Source: Quisquiliibacterium sp036525975
GTDB taxonomy: Bacteria > Pseudomonadota > Gammaproteobacteria > Burkholderiales > Burkholderiaceae_E
DNA: 8,081 nt
Reading direction: 5' to 3'
NCBI GenBank assembly: GCA_036525975.1
Contig: DATCZK010000100.1
Coordinates: 1 to 8,081 of the forward strand
Shown: positions 1 through 5,330 of the stretch, in pieces
How the letters are laid out: the number at the start of each line of letters is the position of its first letter
Numbering within the stretch: position 1 is the stretch's first letter
The notes under the pieces: model-generated
Told to the model about the DNA's origin: nothing
Databases searched by the model: none
Seen by the model: only the letters and a program-made list of their open reading frames with translations
Translations under genes and position numbers: made by a program

Positions 1-395
1 CGCCCAAGGGCGCCGGCGGCAATCTCGGCGAGGTGCACGGCAACGTGGCCAAGGCGCCCGACCCGGGGGTGATCAGCGTCGCGAAGGCCGAGGGCCGCAG
101 CGGGCGCACGGTGGCCGAAGTCAACGCCCAGCGCACCGCGCTCAAGGGCAAGCAGGTTGCCGTTCGCGCGAAGGTCATCAAGGTTTCCTCCGGCATCCTG
201 GGCCGCAACTGGATCCACCTGCGCGACGGATCCGGGTCCGCGGCCGACAACACCCACGACCTGCTGGTCACGAGCAAGGACAAGCCGCAGGTGGGCGACG
301 TCGTCCTCGCCAAGGGCGTCGTGATGACGGACGTGAAACTGGGCGAGGGCTACGCCTACAAGGTGCTGATCGAGAACGCCTCGTTCCAGAAGTAG
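1..395 (+). CDS. OB-fold nucleic-acid-binding-like protein, 5' truncated
   Basis: The open frame runs in from the left edge (first full codon at position 3) and ends at TAG 393-395. The true start is outside the window. A GTG at 33 could be read as a start, but the frame is open and Gly-rich before it, so I treat the gene as 5'-truncated with about 131 visible codons. From the GTG, residues 40-119 form one small beta-rich domain: a strand with VAVRAKVIKVSSGILG, then NWIHLRDGSG, a THDLLVT strand, GDVV, and a GYAYKVLIENA strand at the end. This order matches the short OB-fold proteins (tRNA_anti-like or NrfJ-like) often annotated as nucleotide- or DNA-binding, and the NWIHLRDGSG loop is typical. 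The ligand is unknown. Many relatives are exported, but the leader cannot be seen here. The stop lies only 5 bp from the stop of the convergent hydrolase gene. Confidence 0.75.
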   Translation, partial: PKGAGGNLGEVHGNVAKAPDPGVISVAKAEGRSGRTVAEVNAQRTALKGKQVAVRAKVIKVSSGILGRNWIHLRDGSGSAADNTHDLLVTSKDKPQVGDVVLAKGVVMTDVKLGEGYAYKVLIENASFQK

Positions 396-400
396 CCCGG

Positions 401-1324
401 TCAGGCCAGGTGCTTGGCGAAGTGCGCGATCGTGCGCTCCCACGAGAGCTTCGCCGCCGCCTCGTCGTAGCGCGGGGTGGAGTTGTTGTGGAAGCCGTGC
501 TGGGTGCCCGGGTAGACGTGCACTTCGTGCGCGACGCCGGCGGCGCGTAGTGCCGCCTGGTAAGCCGGATAGGTGGCGTTGATGCGCTCGTCGTTCGCGG
601 CCAGGTGGCACACGAGCGGCGCCCGGATGCGGGCAACGCGGTCGGTGGGGGCGGCCACGCCGTAGTAAGGCGCGCCGGCCTGCAGGTCTGCGCCCAGTTC
701 GGCAGCGAGGAAGTTCACCACCCCGCCGCCGAAGCAAAAACCGGTGGCCCCGAGCTTTCCGTTCGACAGCCTGTGCGCCTTGACGAAGCGCGCGCTGTTC
801 GTGAGGTCGACGCGCAGCTTCGCCTGGTCCAGGCCCGCCTGCAGCACGCGGCCGTCGTCGTCGTTGCCCGGATAGCCGCCCGCGGGGAACAGCCCGTCGG
901 GCGCCAGCGCCAGGAACCCCCTCACCGCCAGGCGCCGCGCAACGTCCTCGATGTAGGGGTTCAGCCCGCGGTTCTCGTGGATCACGACCACCGCGGGAAA
1001 CGGTCCCGCGCCGGCCGGGTGCACGAGGTAGCCGCGCATCGTGCCCGAGTTCCCGCCGGGCGACGGGTAGGTCACGTAGGCGGGCTTGATGCGCGCGTCG
1101 GTGAACGAGACGGTCTGCGCGCTGGCGTAGCGCGGCAACAGCGCCTGCGCCATCGCGAGGCCGGCCGCGCCCAGCGCCGCGATCGAGCCCGCGCGCGCGA
1201 GGAACTCGCGCCGGTCGATCCGGCCGTGGCAATACGCGTCGTACAGATCGAACACGCGCTGGTCGATCTCGAGCTGGGTGATCGGCTGCCCCGCCGGGCG
1301 CTGCTGTGGTTCCCGCTCGCTCAC
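401..1324 (-). CDS. Dienelactone hydrolase family protein with Tat-like leader
   Basis: 307 residues, GTG start at 1322-1324, chosen because GAGGAG lies 8 bases upstream. This is an alpha/beta-hydrolase of the dienelactone hydrolase family, whose members cleave lactones or esters. The expected active site is complete: Cys197 in the elbow GFCFGGG, Asp245 in ANDER, His276 in QHGFH, and Glu117 in HENRG, at the place of the active-site glutamate of carboxymethylenebutenolidase. Residues 1-37 form an unusually long polar leader, followed by DRREFLARAG with twin arginines 38-39, then a hydrophobic Ala/Gly/Leu stretch (about 47-64) ending in ASAQ near residue 70. This resembles a Tat signal, so I infer export of a folded enzyme; YghX-type relatives have a similar arrangement. 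The substrate is not evident, and no catechol-pathway genes are nearby. The gene starts 66 bp after the small exported protein gene and may be co-transcribed with it. Confidence 0.88.
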   Translation of the reverse strand: MSEREPQQRPAGQPITQLEIDQRVFDLYDAYCHGRIDRREFLARAGSIAALGAAGLAMAQALLPRYASAQTVSFTDARIKPAYVTYPSPGGNSGTMRGYLVHPAGAGPFPAVVVIHENRGLNPYIEDVARRLAVRGFLALAPDGLFPAGGYPGNDDDGRVLQAGLDQAKLRVDLTNSARFVKAHRLSNGKLGATGFCFGGGVVNFLAAELGADLQAGAPYYGVAAPTDRVARIRAPLVCHLAANDERINATYPAYQAALRAAGVAHEVHVYPGTQHGFHNNSTPRYDEAAAKLSWERTIAHFAKHLA

Positions 1325-1332
1325 TGCCTTCT

Positions 1333-1338
1333 CTCCTC
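1333..1338 (-). promoter_or_regulatory. Ribosome binding site for the GTG-started hydrolase
   Basis: On the minus strand GAGGAG ends 8 bases before the GTG at 1324. It is the reason for preferring this GTG; no ATG with a comparable site was seen nearby. Confidence 0.7.
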
Positions 1339-1390
1339 AGGGTGCTGGTGAATCGTCCGTGCGCGGCGCGCGGATGGCGCCGGGGCGCGA

Positions 1391-1828
1391 TCATCGCAGA
1401 GTGTCGCGATTCGTGCTGACGCCAGCGCCCGTGCCCGTGCCCGTGCCCGTGCCGGTGCCCGCGCCCAGGGCCGCACCCACGCGCGCGCCTGCGCCCGAGC
1501 TCTCCCTGGACCACGCGAGCAATCGCTCGAAGTCGCCGCCGAAGGCGCGCTCCTTGAGCGCCTCGTAGAAGACCGAGCACTGCATGATCGCGCCGTTGTC
1601 GAGCTGCCCGTCCGTGGCGGCTCGGGCGCACCAGAGGTAGAAGCGCTTCAACTGCTCGACCGACAGGCGCTCGAGCTCGGCGCTCTGGTGCGAGTGCCCC
1701 AGCGCCGCAGGCGCGGCGCCCCCCACGAGCACGAGCGCCGCGGCGCAGGCGCAAGCCGCGCGCAGTCGCGAAACCGCGCCGCGCCTGCTCGACGCGCGCG
1801 CCCGGGAGTTGAATCGATCGGCTTTCAT
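1391..1828 (-). CDS. Small exported protein of unknown function with Gly-Thr repeat tail
   Basis: 145 residues, ATG at 1826-1828 with AAGGAGAG (1833-1840) just upstream. The same frame stays open far beyond this ATG, but that part overlaps the LuxR-fusion gene and is not coding. Residues 1-24 are Arg-rich. Residues about 25-43 (ACACAAALVLVGGAAPAAL) form a hydrophobic segment, with plausible cleavage near residue 44, so the product is probably periplasmic or secreted. The mature core (about 48-108) is helical in character: LERLSVEQLKRFYLWCARAA, a link with Cys84, then VFYEALKERAFGGDFERLLAWSR. Cys67 and Cys84 could form a disulfide. I have an impression of similar short uncharacterised Burkholderiales proteins ending in FGGDF-LLAW, but I know no function. 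The last 35 residues are low-complexity Gly/Ala/Thr with five GT dipeptides encoded by a hexamer repeat. The real gene is well supported; its role is unknown. Confidence 0.75.
   Translation of the reverse strand: MKADRFNSRARASSRRGAVSRLRAACACAAALVLVGGAAPAALGHSHQSAELERLSVEQLKRFYLWCARAATDGQLDNGAIMQCSVFYEALKERAFGGDFERLLAWSRESSGAGARVGAALGAGTGTGTGTGTGAGVSTNRDTLR
1427..1462. repeat. Hexanucleotide tandem repeat (GCCCGT)n
   Basis: Four perfect GCCCGT copies (1427-1450) are followed by two one-base variants, GCCGGT and GCCCGC. The repeat is in frame with the minus-strand gene and encodes alternating Thr and Gly near its C terminus. The unit is a multiple of three, so copy-number change would alter tail length without shifting the frame. 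Confidence 0.9.
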
Positions 1829-1847
1829 GGCCCTCTCCTTCGAATGG

Positions 1848-1866
1848 GGCCGGCGGGATGCCGGCC
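1848..1866 (-). other. Hairpin in the 5' leader of the small exported protein gene
   Basis: A perfect 7-bp stem (GGCCGGC with GCCGGCC) closes a 5-base loop. It lies 8 bases upstream of the AAGGAGAG ribosome binding site of the gene starting at 1828. It would form in the mRNA leader and could modulate translation, but in DNA of this GC content such stems also arise by chance. Confidence 0.4.
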
Positions 1867-1893
1867 TCGTGGAAGGAGCGTTGCAGGCCGCGC

Positions 1894-1918
1894 GGACGCG
1901 CGCCTGAGGCGCGCGTCC
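1894..1918. repeat. Perfect 11-bp inverted repeat with 3-base loop
   Basis: GGACGCGCGCC and its exact complement flank the loop TGA. It lies between the LuxR-fusion gene and the small exported protein gene. No T-run follows on either strand, so it is not a classical terminator by itself. It could be a backup terminator, an mRNA-stabilising stem or an operator. Confidence 0.5.
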
Positions 1919-1929
1919 CGTCGCAAGCG

Positions 1930-1954
1930 AAAACCCTGCCGCGCGCGCAGCGGG
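1930..1954 (-). terminator. Rho-independent terminator after the hydrolase-LuxR gene
   Basis: Read on the minus strand, CCCGCTGC, a GCGC loop, then GCGGC-A-GGG form an 8-bp stem (one G-T pair, one bulged A). TTTT (plus-strand A-run 1930-1933) follows at once. It begins 27 bases past the TGA at 1981-1983. A second small stem (CGGGAC/GTCCCG, 1957-1972) precedes it. The U-run is short but the placement is right. Confidence 0.55.
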
Positions 1955-1980
1955 CGCGGGACCGGTGTCCCGGATCGGGC

Positions 1981-3048
1981 TCAGCGCTCGCGCGTGCCGT
2001 AACCCGCTTTCCTGGCGGCCACGATCGCCTGGGCACGCGTGTCGGTGCCCAGCTTCGAGAGCACGGTCGAGACGTGGTTGCGAACGGTCTTCTCGCTGAT
2101 GTCGAGGTGCGCGGCGATCTGGTGATTGTCCAGGCCGTCGGCGAGAAGATGAACGAGTTCGCGCTCGCGCCGGGTGAGCGCGGCGAACGCGCCGCTCTCG
2201 GTGTCGGGCGCCGGCAGGAACCCGTGCAGCGCCTCGACGAGCACCGCCCACGCCGGCTCCTGGGCCAGCGGAAAGTGGTTCGCGCTGTCGAGCTGCAGGT
2301 AACGCGCCCCCGCGATGGTCTGCGCGAGCAGCCTCCCCTCGGCCACCGGCACGGCCGCGTCGCGCTCGCAATGGATCACCAGCGTGGGGCAGCCGATGCG
2401 CGCCGCCGACTTCTCGACGTTCAGGTCGAACATCACGCGCGTGAGCTGCACCGCGTTTTCCGCCGACGCGGCCACGCGCTGCAGCTCGCACCACGAGCGC
2501 AGGTGCTCGAGCGATCCGCCGGGCTGGAACTGGGTTGCGAACGCGCGCATGAACGCGTGATCCTCGTGCGCCCACCCGAGCCGCATCATCTCGAGCATCA
2601 GCCTCGCCTTCTCGGGCTCGTCGGGGCTCGTCGTGCGCTGGAACCTGCCGCGCGCGTAGGTGCCGTGCAGCACGAGGTGGCTCACCCGGCCCGGATGGCG
2701 CGCCGTGTACTCGATCGCGACCGGCCCGCCCTGGCAGATGCCGAGGAGGGAGAACCGCTCGAGGCCCAGCGCGTCGACGACCGCCCCGAAGTCGCGAACC
2801 CAGGTCTCGAACGAGAGATCGTCGACGTCGCGTCTCGAGAGCCCGCAGCCGCGCGGGTCGAAGCGGATCAGCCGGTAGCGCGCCGACAGCGCGTCGAGCC
2901 ACGGTCGCCAGGCGGCGCTGCGCCACTGGTGCTCGAGGTGCGTGAGCCAGCTCGGGAGCAGGACCACCGGGGGGCCGTCGCCAGCGGCGGCGTAGGCGAT
3001 CTCGGCGCCGTCGAAACTGCGGCAGAAGCGGACCTGTTGATTCGTCAT
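1981..3048 (-). CDS. Alpha/beta-hydrolase fused to C-terminal LuxR-type HTH regulator
   Basis: 355 residues from ATG 3046-3048; a GTG at 3064-3066 would add six residues. I prefer the ATG because relatives begin a few residues before the QQVRFC motif; neither start has a clear Shine-Dalgarno. Residues about 1-278 are an alpha/beta-hydrolase: DGAEIAYAAAGDGPPVVLLP, the HLEHQWRSAAWRPWLDALS segment, RFDPRGCGLS, nucleophile elbow LLGICQGGP (Cys105), ERD (Asp230) and SANHFP (His258). Residues about 291-355 are a GerE/LuxR HTH: LTRRERELVHLLADGL, then NHQIAAHLDISEKTVRNHVS, then LSKLGTDTRAQAIVAARKAG. This architecture is known: a hydrolase-like domain is thought to sense or turn over a small ligand that controls DNA binding. 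The oddity is Cys where most hydrolases have Ser. No acyl-homoserine-lactone synthase is nearby. A cytoplasmic, single-gene transcript is expected; targets are unknown. Confidence 0.88.
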   Translation of the reverse strand: MTNQQVRFCRSFDGAEIAYAAAGDGPPVVLLPSWLTHLEHQWRSAAWRPWLDALSARYRLIRFDPRGCGLSRRDVDDLSFETWVRDFGAVVDALGLERFSLLGICQGGPVAIEYTARHPGRVSHLVLHGTYARGRFQRTTSPDEPEKARLMLEMMRLGWAHEDHAFMRAFATQFQPGGSLEHLRSWCELQRVAASAENAVQLTRVMFDLNVEKSAARIGCPTLVIHCERDAAVPVAEGRLLAQTIAGARYLQLDSANHFPLAQEPAWAVLVEALHGFLPAPDTESGAFAALTRRERELVHLLADGLDNHQIAAHLDISEKTVRNHVSTVLSKLGTDTRAQAIVAARKAGYGTRER

Positions 3049-3133
3049 CGCGGCAACGGCGAACACGCAACCGCGCGGCCGGTCACCCCGTCAGGGCGAT
3101 GCCCGTGACACGCGCGCGGCGAGCGCTACGCAA

Positions 3134-3325
3134 TCAGCTGCTGCACGTCATGTCCTGGCCGCAGCACATCGGCGACTTGATCTTGCCGTGGCCGTTGGGG
3201 CACTTGGACACCTGCACCTGGCTGCCGTCGGCCTTCTTGATCGCGTCGTTCTCCAGCGGCGCGTTGCACTTGCCGCAACTGGCGTTGACGCTCATTCCGC
3301 AGACCTTGCACTCGTAGGTTGCCAT
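3134..3325 (-). CDS. 63-residue Cys-rich zinc-ribbon-like protein
   Basis: ATG at 3323-3325 with a strong GGGAGGAG site (3328-3335) directly upstream; this decides the start over a longer in-frame extension. The protein has eight cysteines: CKVC (6, 9), CGKC (17, 20), KCPNGHG (42), CC (54, 55) and C61. The paired CxxC knuckles and a C-terminal SPMCCGQDM motif suggest a small zinc-ribbon or rubredoxin-like metal site, binding Zn or Fe. No membrane segment or leader is visible, so it should be cytoplasmic. I believe similar stand-alone proteins with the CPxGHGKIKSPMCCGxDM ending occur in other bacteria, but I know no assigned function. It has its own likely promoter (3372-3400), and is separated by 85 bp from the LuxR-fusion gene downstream and by 130 bp from the gene upstream. 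Confidence 0.85.
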   Translation of the reverse strand: MATYECKVCGMSVNASCGKCNAPLENDAIKKADGSQVQVSKCPNGHGKIKSPMCCGQDMTCSS

Positions 3326-3327
3326 GG

Positions 3328-3335
3328 CTCCTCCC
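3328..3335 (-). promoter_or_regulatory. Strong ribosome binding site of the zinc-ribbon gene
   Basis: GGGAGGAG on the minus strand lies 2 bases before the ATG (core GGAGG 4 bases away). It fixes the start at 3325 and argues against the upstream in-frame extension. Confidence 0.75.
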
Positions 3336-3371
3336 GGTTTGGCTTGGCTTGGGTTGATCCCGTTCTGTCCG

Positions 3372-3400
3372 ATCCTAAGCGCGCACGCCCGTCGCTGCAA
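3372..3400 (-). promoter_or_regulatory. Sigma70-like promoter for the zinc-ribbon gene
   Basis: On the minus strand TTGCAG (3395-3400) is followed by exactly 17 bases and then TAGGAT (3372-3377). Matches to the consensus hexamers are 3/6 and 4/6. It lies just downstream of the hairpin ending the previous operon and about 47 bp before the ATG. It stands out because the surrounding DNA is very GC-rich. Confidence 0.45.
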
Positions 3401-3406
3401 ACCGGC

Positions 3407-3433
3407 GCGCAGCCCGGCGGGTGCCGGGCGCGC
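3407..3433 (-). terminator. Stem-loop after the substrate-binding-protein gene
   Basis: An 11-bp stem (GCGC plus GCCCGGC, one bulged A at 3411) closes a 4-base loop (3419-3422). It lies 22 bp beyond the TGA at 3456-3458. On the minus strand it is followed by GCCGGTTTGC, so the U-run is weak. I take it as the likely 3' end of the two-gene operon above. Confidence 0.45.
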
Positions 3434-3455
3434 AGCCGTACGGGCGGGCGCAGGG

Positions 3456-4343
3456 TCAATCGGCGGGCGGGTCGCAGCAGACCTGCTCGTAGCGATGCCG
3501 CGCGTTCACCAGGCCGTTGAACTCGAAGATGTCGAGCGTGCGCTCGTAGGCTTCGCGCGTGATGCTCGCGTGCGGCGTCCAGCAGCCGAGCCGCTGGTAA
3601 CTGGCGATGCACTCGGCGAGCACGCGCTCGTCGATGTCGGGAAAGAAGGGCTTCTGGGCGCGCGCGATCTCGGCGGCGGGCGTTTCGTTCATGTACGCGC
3701 GGGTCTTGCGATACGCGCGCATGAACGCCCGCGCCATGTCGCTCGCCAGCCACTCGCGGGTGGCCGCGAGGCTGGAAAACGCGCACGGGCCGATCACCTT
3801 GCCCACCTGCGCCACCACGTGGCCCACGCCGTCGGCCTGCAACTGCTGCGGGAACGGGCCCTGCTGCTGCACGTACTGCCCCTCGCCCGCGCGAAACGCC
3901 CGGTCGATGTCGGCCGCGCCCCCGGGGCAGACGGCCTTGATCCTGGCGAAGTCGATGCCCGCCTTGTGGCAGGCGTACTTGAACATCGCCAGCGGCTGGC
4001 CGCCGCCGAACATCACGACCTCGGCGCCCTCGAGCCGGCTCCAGGCAAAGGCGGCGTCGGGCTCGCGCGCGGTGAGGAAGAAGCCGTCCATCTCGTTCAC
4101 CTGCGCGAAGTGCACGGCGGGAGGCGTGCGGCCCTCGTTGAGCGGCGCGAAGGCCTGGCTCAACGCCGATTGCACGACGTGCGCCGAGCCGTCTTGCAGC
4201 GCGGCGATCGCCGACACGCCCGGCGGCGACACCGACCACTCGGGCTCCAACCCCTCGGCCCGCAGGAAGCCGCCCGACATCGCCGAGATCACCGGCGAGT
4301 AGAAGGCCGAGAACAGGCTGAACTGGATGTGGATCGCCGTCAT
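3456..4343 (-). CDS. NMT1/THI5-like substrate-binding-fold protein without signal peptide
   Basis: 295 residues, ATG 4341-4343 with GGAGG (4350-4354) 6 bases upstream. Periplasmic-binding-protein fold of the SsuA/ThiY/NMT1 type: an N-terminal strand IHIQFSLFSAFYSPVI, then GGFLRAEGLEPEWS, PGVSAIAALQDGSAHVVQSA, the second-lobe entry RLEGAEVVMFGGGQPLAMFKYACHKAGID, and a helical C-terminal lobe including DMARAFMRAYRKTRAYM. Unusually there is no signal peptide: the fold starts at residue 3, and the codons upstream of the ATG encode an Arg-rich stretch with no start, so a missed leader is unlikely. No ABC permease or ATPase lies in the window. It may be a cytosolic ligand-binding protein or an enzyme of this fold. 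Yeast-type THI5 also lacks a leader, but I do not see the THI5 catalytic His/Lys region or its Cys cluster. It starts 46 bp after the oxidoreductase gene, so co-transcription is likely. Confidence 0.8.
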   Translation of the reverse strand: MTAIHIQFSLFSAFYSPVISAMSGGFLRAEGLEPEWSVSPPGVSAIAALQDGSAHVVQSALSQAFAPLNEGRTPPAVHFAQVNEMDGFFLTAREPDAAFAWSRLEGAEVVMFGGGQPLAMFKYACHKAGIDFARIKAVCPGGAADIDRAFRAGEGQYVQQQGPFPQQLQADGVGHVVAQVGKVIGPCAFSSLAATREWLASDMARAFMRAYRKTRAYMNETPAAEIARAQKPFFPDIDERVLAECIASYQRLGCWTPHASITREAYERTLDIFEFNGLVNARHRYEQVCCDPPAD

Positions 4344-4389
4344 CCGCAGCCTCCGGCGGGGATTCGCGCCTCGCTGCCGGCGCCGCTCG

Positions 4390-5259
4390 TCACTTCCTTG
4401 CCGCTTTCACGAGGCCCGGGCGCATCGCCGAGGTGGCGTCCATCCGGCCCTCGCCGCGCGCGATCCCGGCGTCGTAGAGCGCGGCCACCGACGGGATCAC
4501 CGCGAGCTCCACGCCATGCAATTGCGCCTCCTCCACCATCAGCCGCACGTCCTTGCGCGCCATCGCGAGCTCGAACGAGGGCGGCTCGTAGGGCCCCGAC
4601 GCGATCTTCGCCGCCCGCGCGGGCAGCGTCGCGCCCGGATTGAAGCTCGAGTACAGGCCGATCGCCTCCACCGGGTCGATGCCGCAGGCCTCGGCCAGGC
4701 GAACCACGTCGCCGACCACGCCCGCGAGGCCGATCAGCGTGAGGTTGCCGAAGAGCTTGAACGCGGCGGCGCGGTCGGTGCCGGCGCCCAGGTACAGCAC
4801 CTTGCCCGTCATCTTCTGCAGCGCCGGGATCAGCGCCTCGCAGCGCGACTTCTCTCCCGAGACGAGCATCACTCCGGTGCCCTCGAAGCAGTTCGCGGGC
4901 GCCATGAACACCGGCGCGTGCACGAACGCCTGCCCGCGCGCGTCCCAGCGCGCGACGCGCTCGCGCGTGGGCGTGGGCGCGGTGGTGGTGTGGTCGACGA
5001 TCGGCGTGCCCGCGGCGATGGCCGACGCGATCGGCTCGAGCACCGCGTCCACCGAGGCGTCGTCGCCGAGCGAGAGGTGGATGCGGTCCACGCCGCGCAC
5101 GGCCGACGCGGCGTCGGCGAACGCCTTCGCGCCGTGCGATTCGAGCGCCTTCGCGCGCTCGGGCGTGCGGTTCCAGACTTGCACCGCGTCGCCGTTGGCG
5201 AGCAGGTGGCGAACGAAACCGGTGCCCATCAGGCCGGTGCCCAGGAATGCGATCTTCAT
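4390..5259 (-). CDS. NAD(P)-dependent oxidoreductase, beta-hydroxyacid dehydrogenase family
   Basis: 289 residues, ATG 5257-5259 with AAGGA (5267-5271) 7 bases upstream; normal length for the 3-hydroxyisobutyrate dehydrogenase / tartronate semialdehyde reductase family. Rossmann domain: MKIAFLGTGLMGTGFVRHLL (GxGxxG at 7-12), with WNRTPERAKAL after the second strand, where the NRT motif favours NADP(H) over NAD(H). The all-helical C-terminal domain includes AAFKLFGNL with the catalytic Lys168 and Asn172 conserved. The substrate-binding motif, usually DAPVSGG, reads HAPVFMAPANCFEGTG (114-129), so the natural substrate is probably not 3-hydroxyisobutyrate or tartronate semialdehyde. The family catalyses reversible oxidation of beta-hydroxy acids to semialdehydes in the cytoplasm. 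The gene precedes the substrate-binding-fold gene in a probable two-gene operon, which suggests a shared ligand. Confidence 0.88.
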   Translation of the reverse strand: MKIAFLGTGLMGTGFVRHLLANGDAVQVWNRTPERAKALESHGAKAFADAASAVRGVDRIHLSLGDDASVDAVLEPIASAIAAGTPIVDHTTTAPTPTRERVARWDARGQAFVHAPVFMAPANCFEGTGVMLVSGEKSRCEALIPALQKMTGKVLYLGAGTDRAAAFKLFGNLTLIGLAGVVGDVVRLAEACGIDPVEAIGLYSSFNPGATLPARAAKIASGPYEPPSFELAMARKDVRLMVEEAQLHGVELAVIPSVAALYDAGIARGEGRMDATSAMRPGLVKAARK

Positions 5260-5295
5260 CTGAATTTCCTTCTCGAGTGATTTCCGATTCGACGC

Positions 5296-5323
5296 GGGGG
5301 CCGGCGCATCAACCGGCCGACCC
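5296..5323 (-). terminator. Possible stem-loop after the membrane-anchored protein gene
   Basis: GGCCGG (5299-5304) pairs with CCGGCC (5313-5318) around an 8-base loop, and three more G-C pairs follow a two-base bulge (5319-5320). It starts about 8 bp past the TAG at 5331-5333. No U-run follows, so termination here is uncertain. Confidence 0.3.
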
Positions 5324-5330
5324 CCGAACC

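Noticed and set aside
1427..1462. Hexamer repeat as an on/off phase-variation switch.
   Set aside because: The unit length is a multiple of three, so the frame is kept whatever the copy number; only tail length can change.
1829..3070. Long in-frame upstream extension of the small exported protein (a minus-strand open frame of 559 codons in total).
   Set aside because: It overlaps the LuxR-fusion gene in another frame and is Arg/Pro/Ala-rich with no domain. The ATG at 1828 has a ribosome binding site and a leader peptide, so the extension is a GC-bias shadow.
1858..3108. Plus-strand open frame of 416 codons opposite the LuxR-fusion gene.
   Set aside because: Its composition is Arg/Glu/Val-rich with no motif. 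It is antisense to a clearly recognisable gene and typical of high-GC DNA.
3082..3109. Inverted repeat GTCAC/GTGAC downstream of the zinc-ribbon gene as a terminator.
   Set aside because: It has only 5 pairs, an 18-base interior and no T-run; too weak to annotate.
3456..4343. Assignment of the binding-fold protein as a THI5-type pyrimidine synthase.
   Set aside because: Only the fold and the missing leader agree. I could not find the catalytic His/Lys segment or the Cys cluster of THI5, and no thiamine genes are nearby.
4327..5280. Plus-strand open frame opposite the dehydrogenase.
   Set aside because: It is very Arg/His-rich, has no recognisable domain, and the opposite strand carries the full dehydrogenase with conserved motifs.
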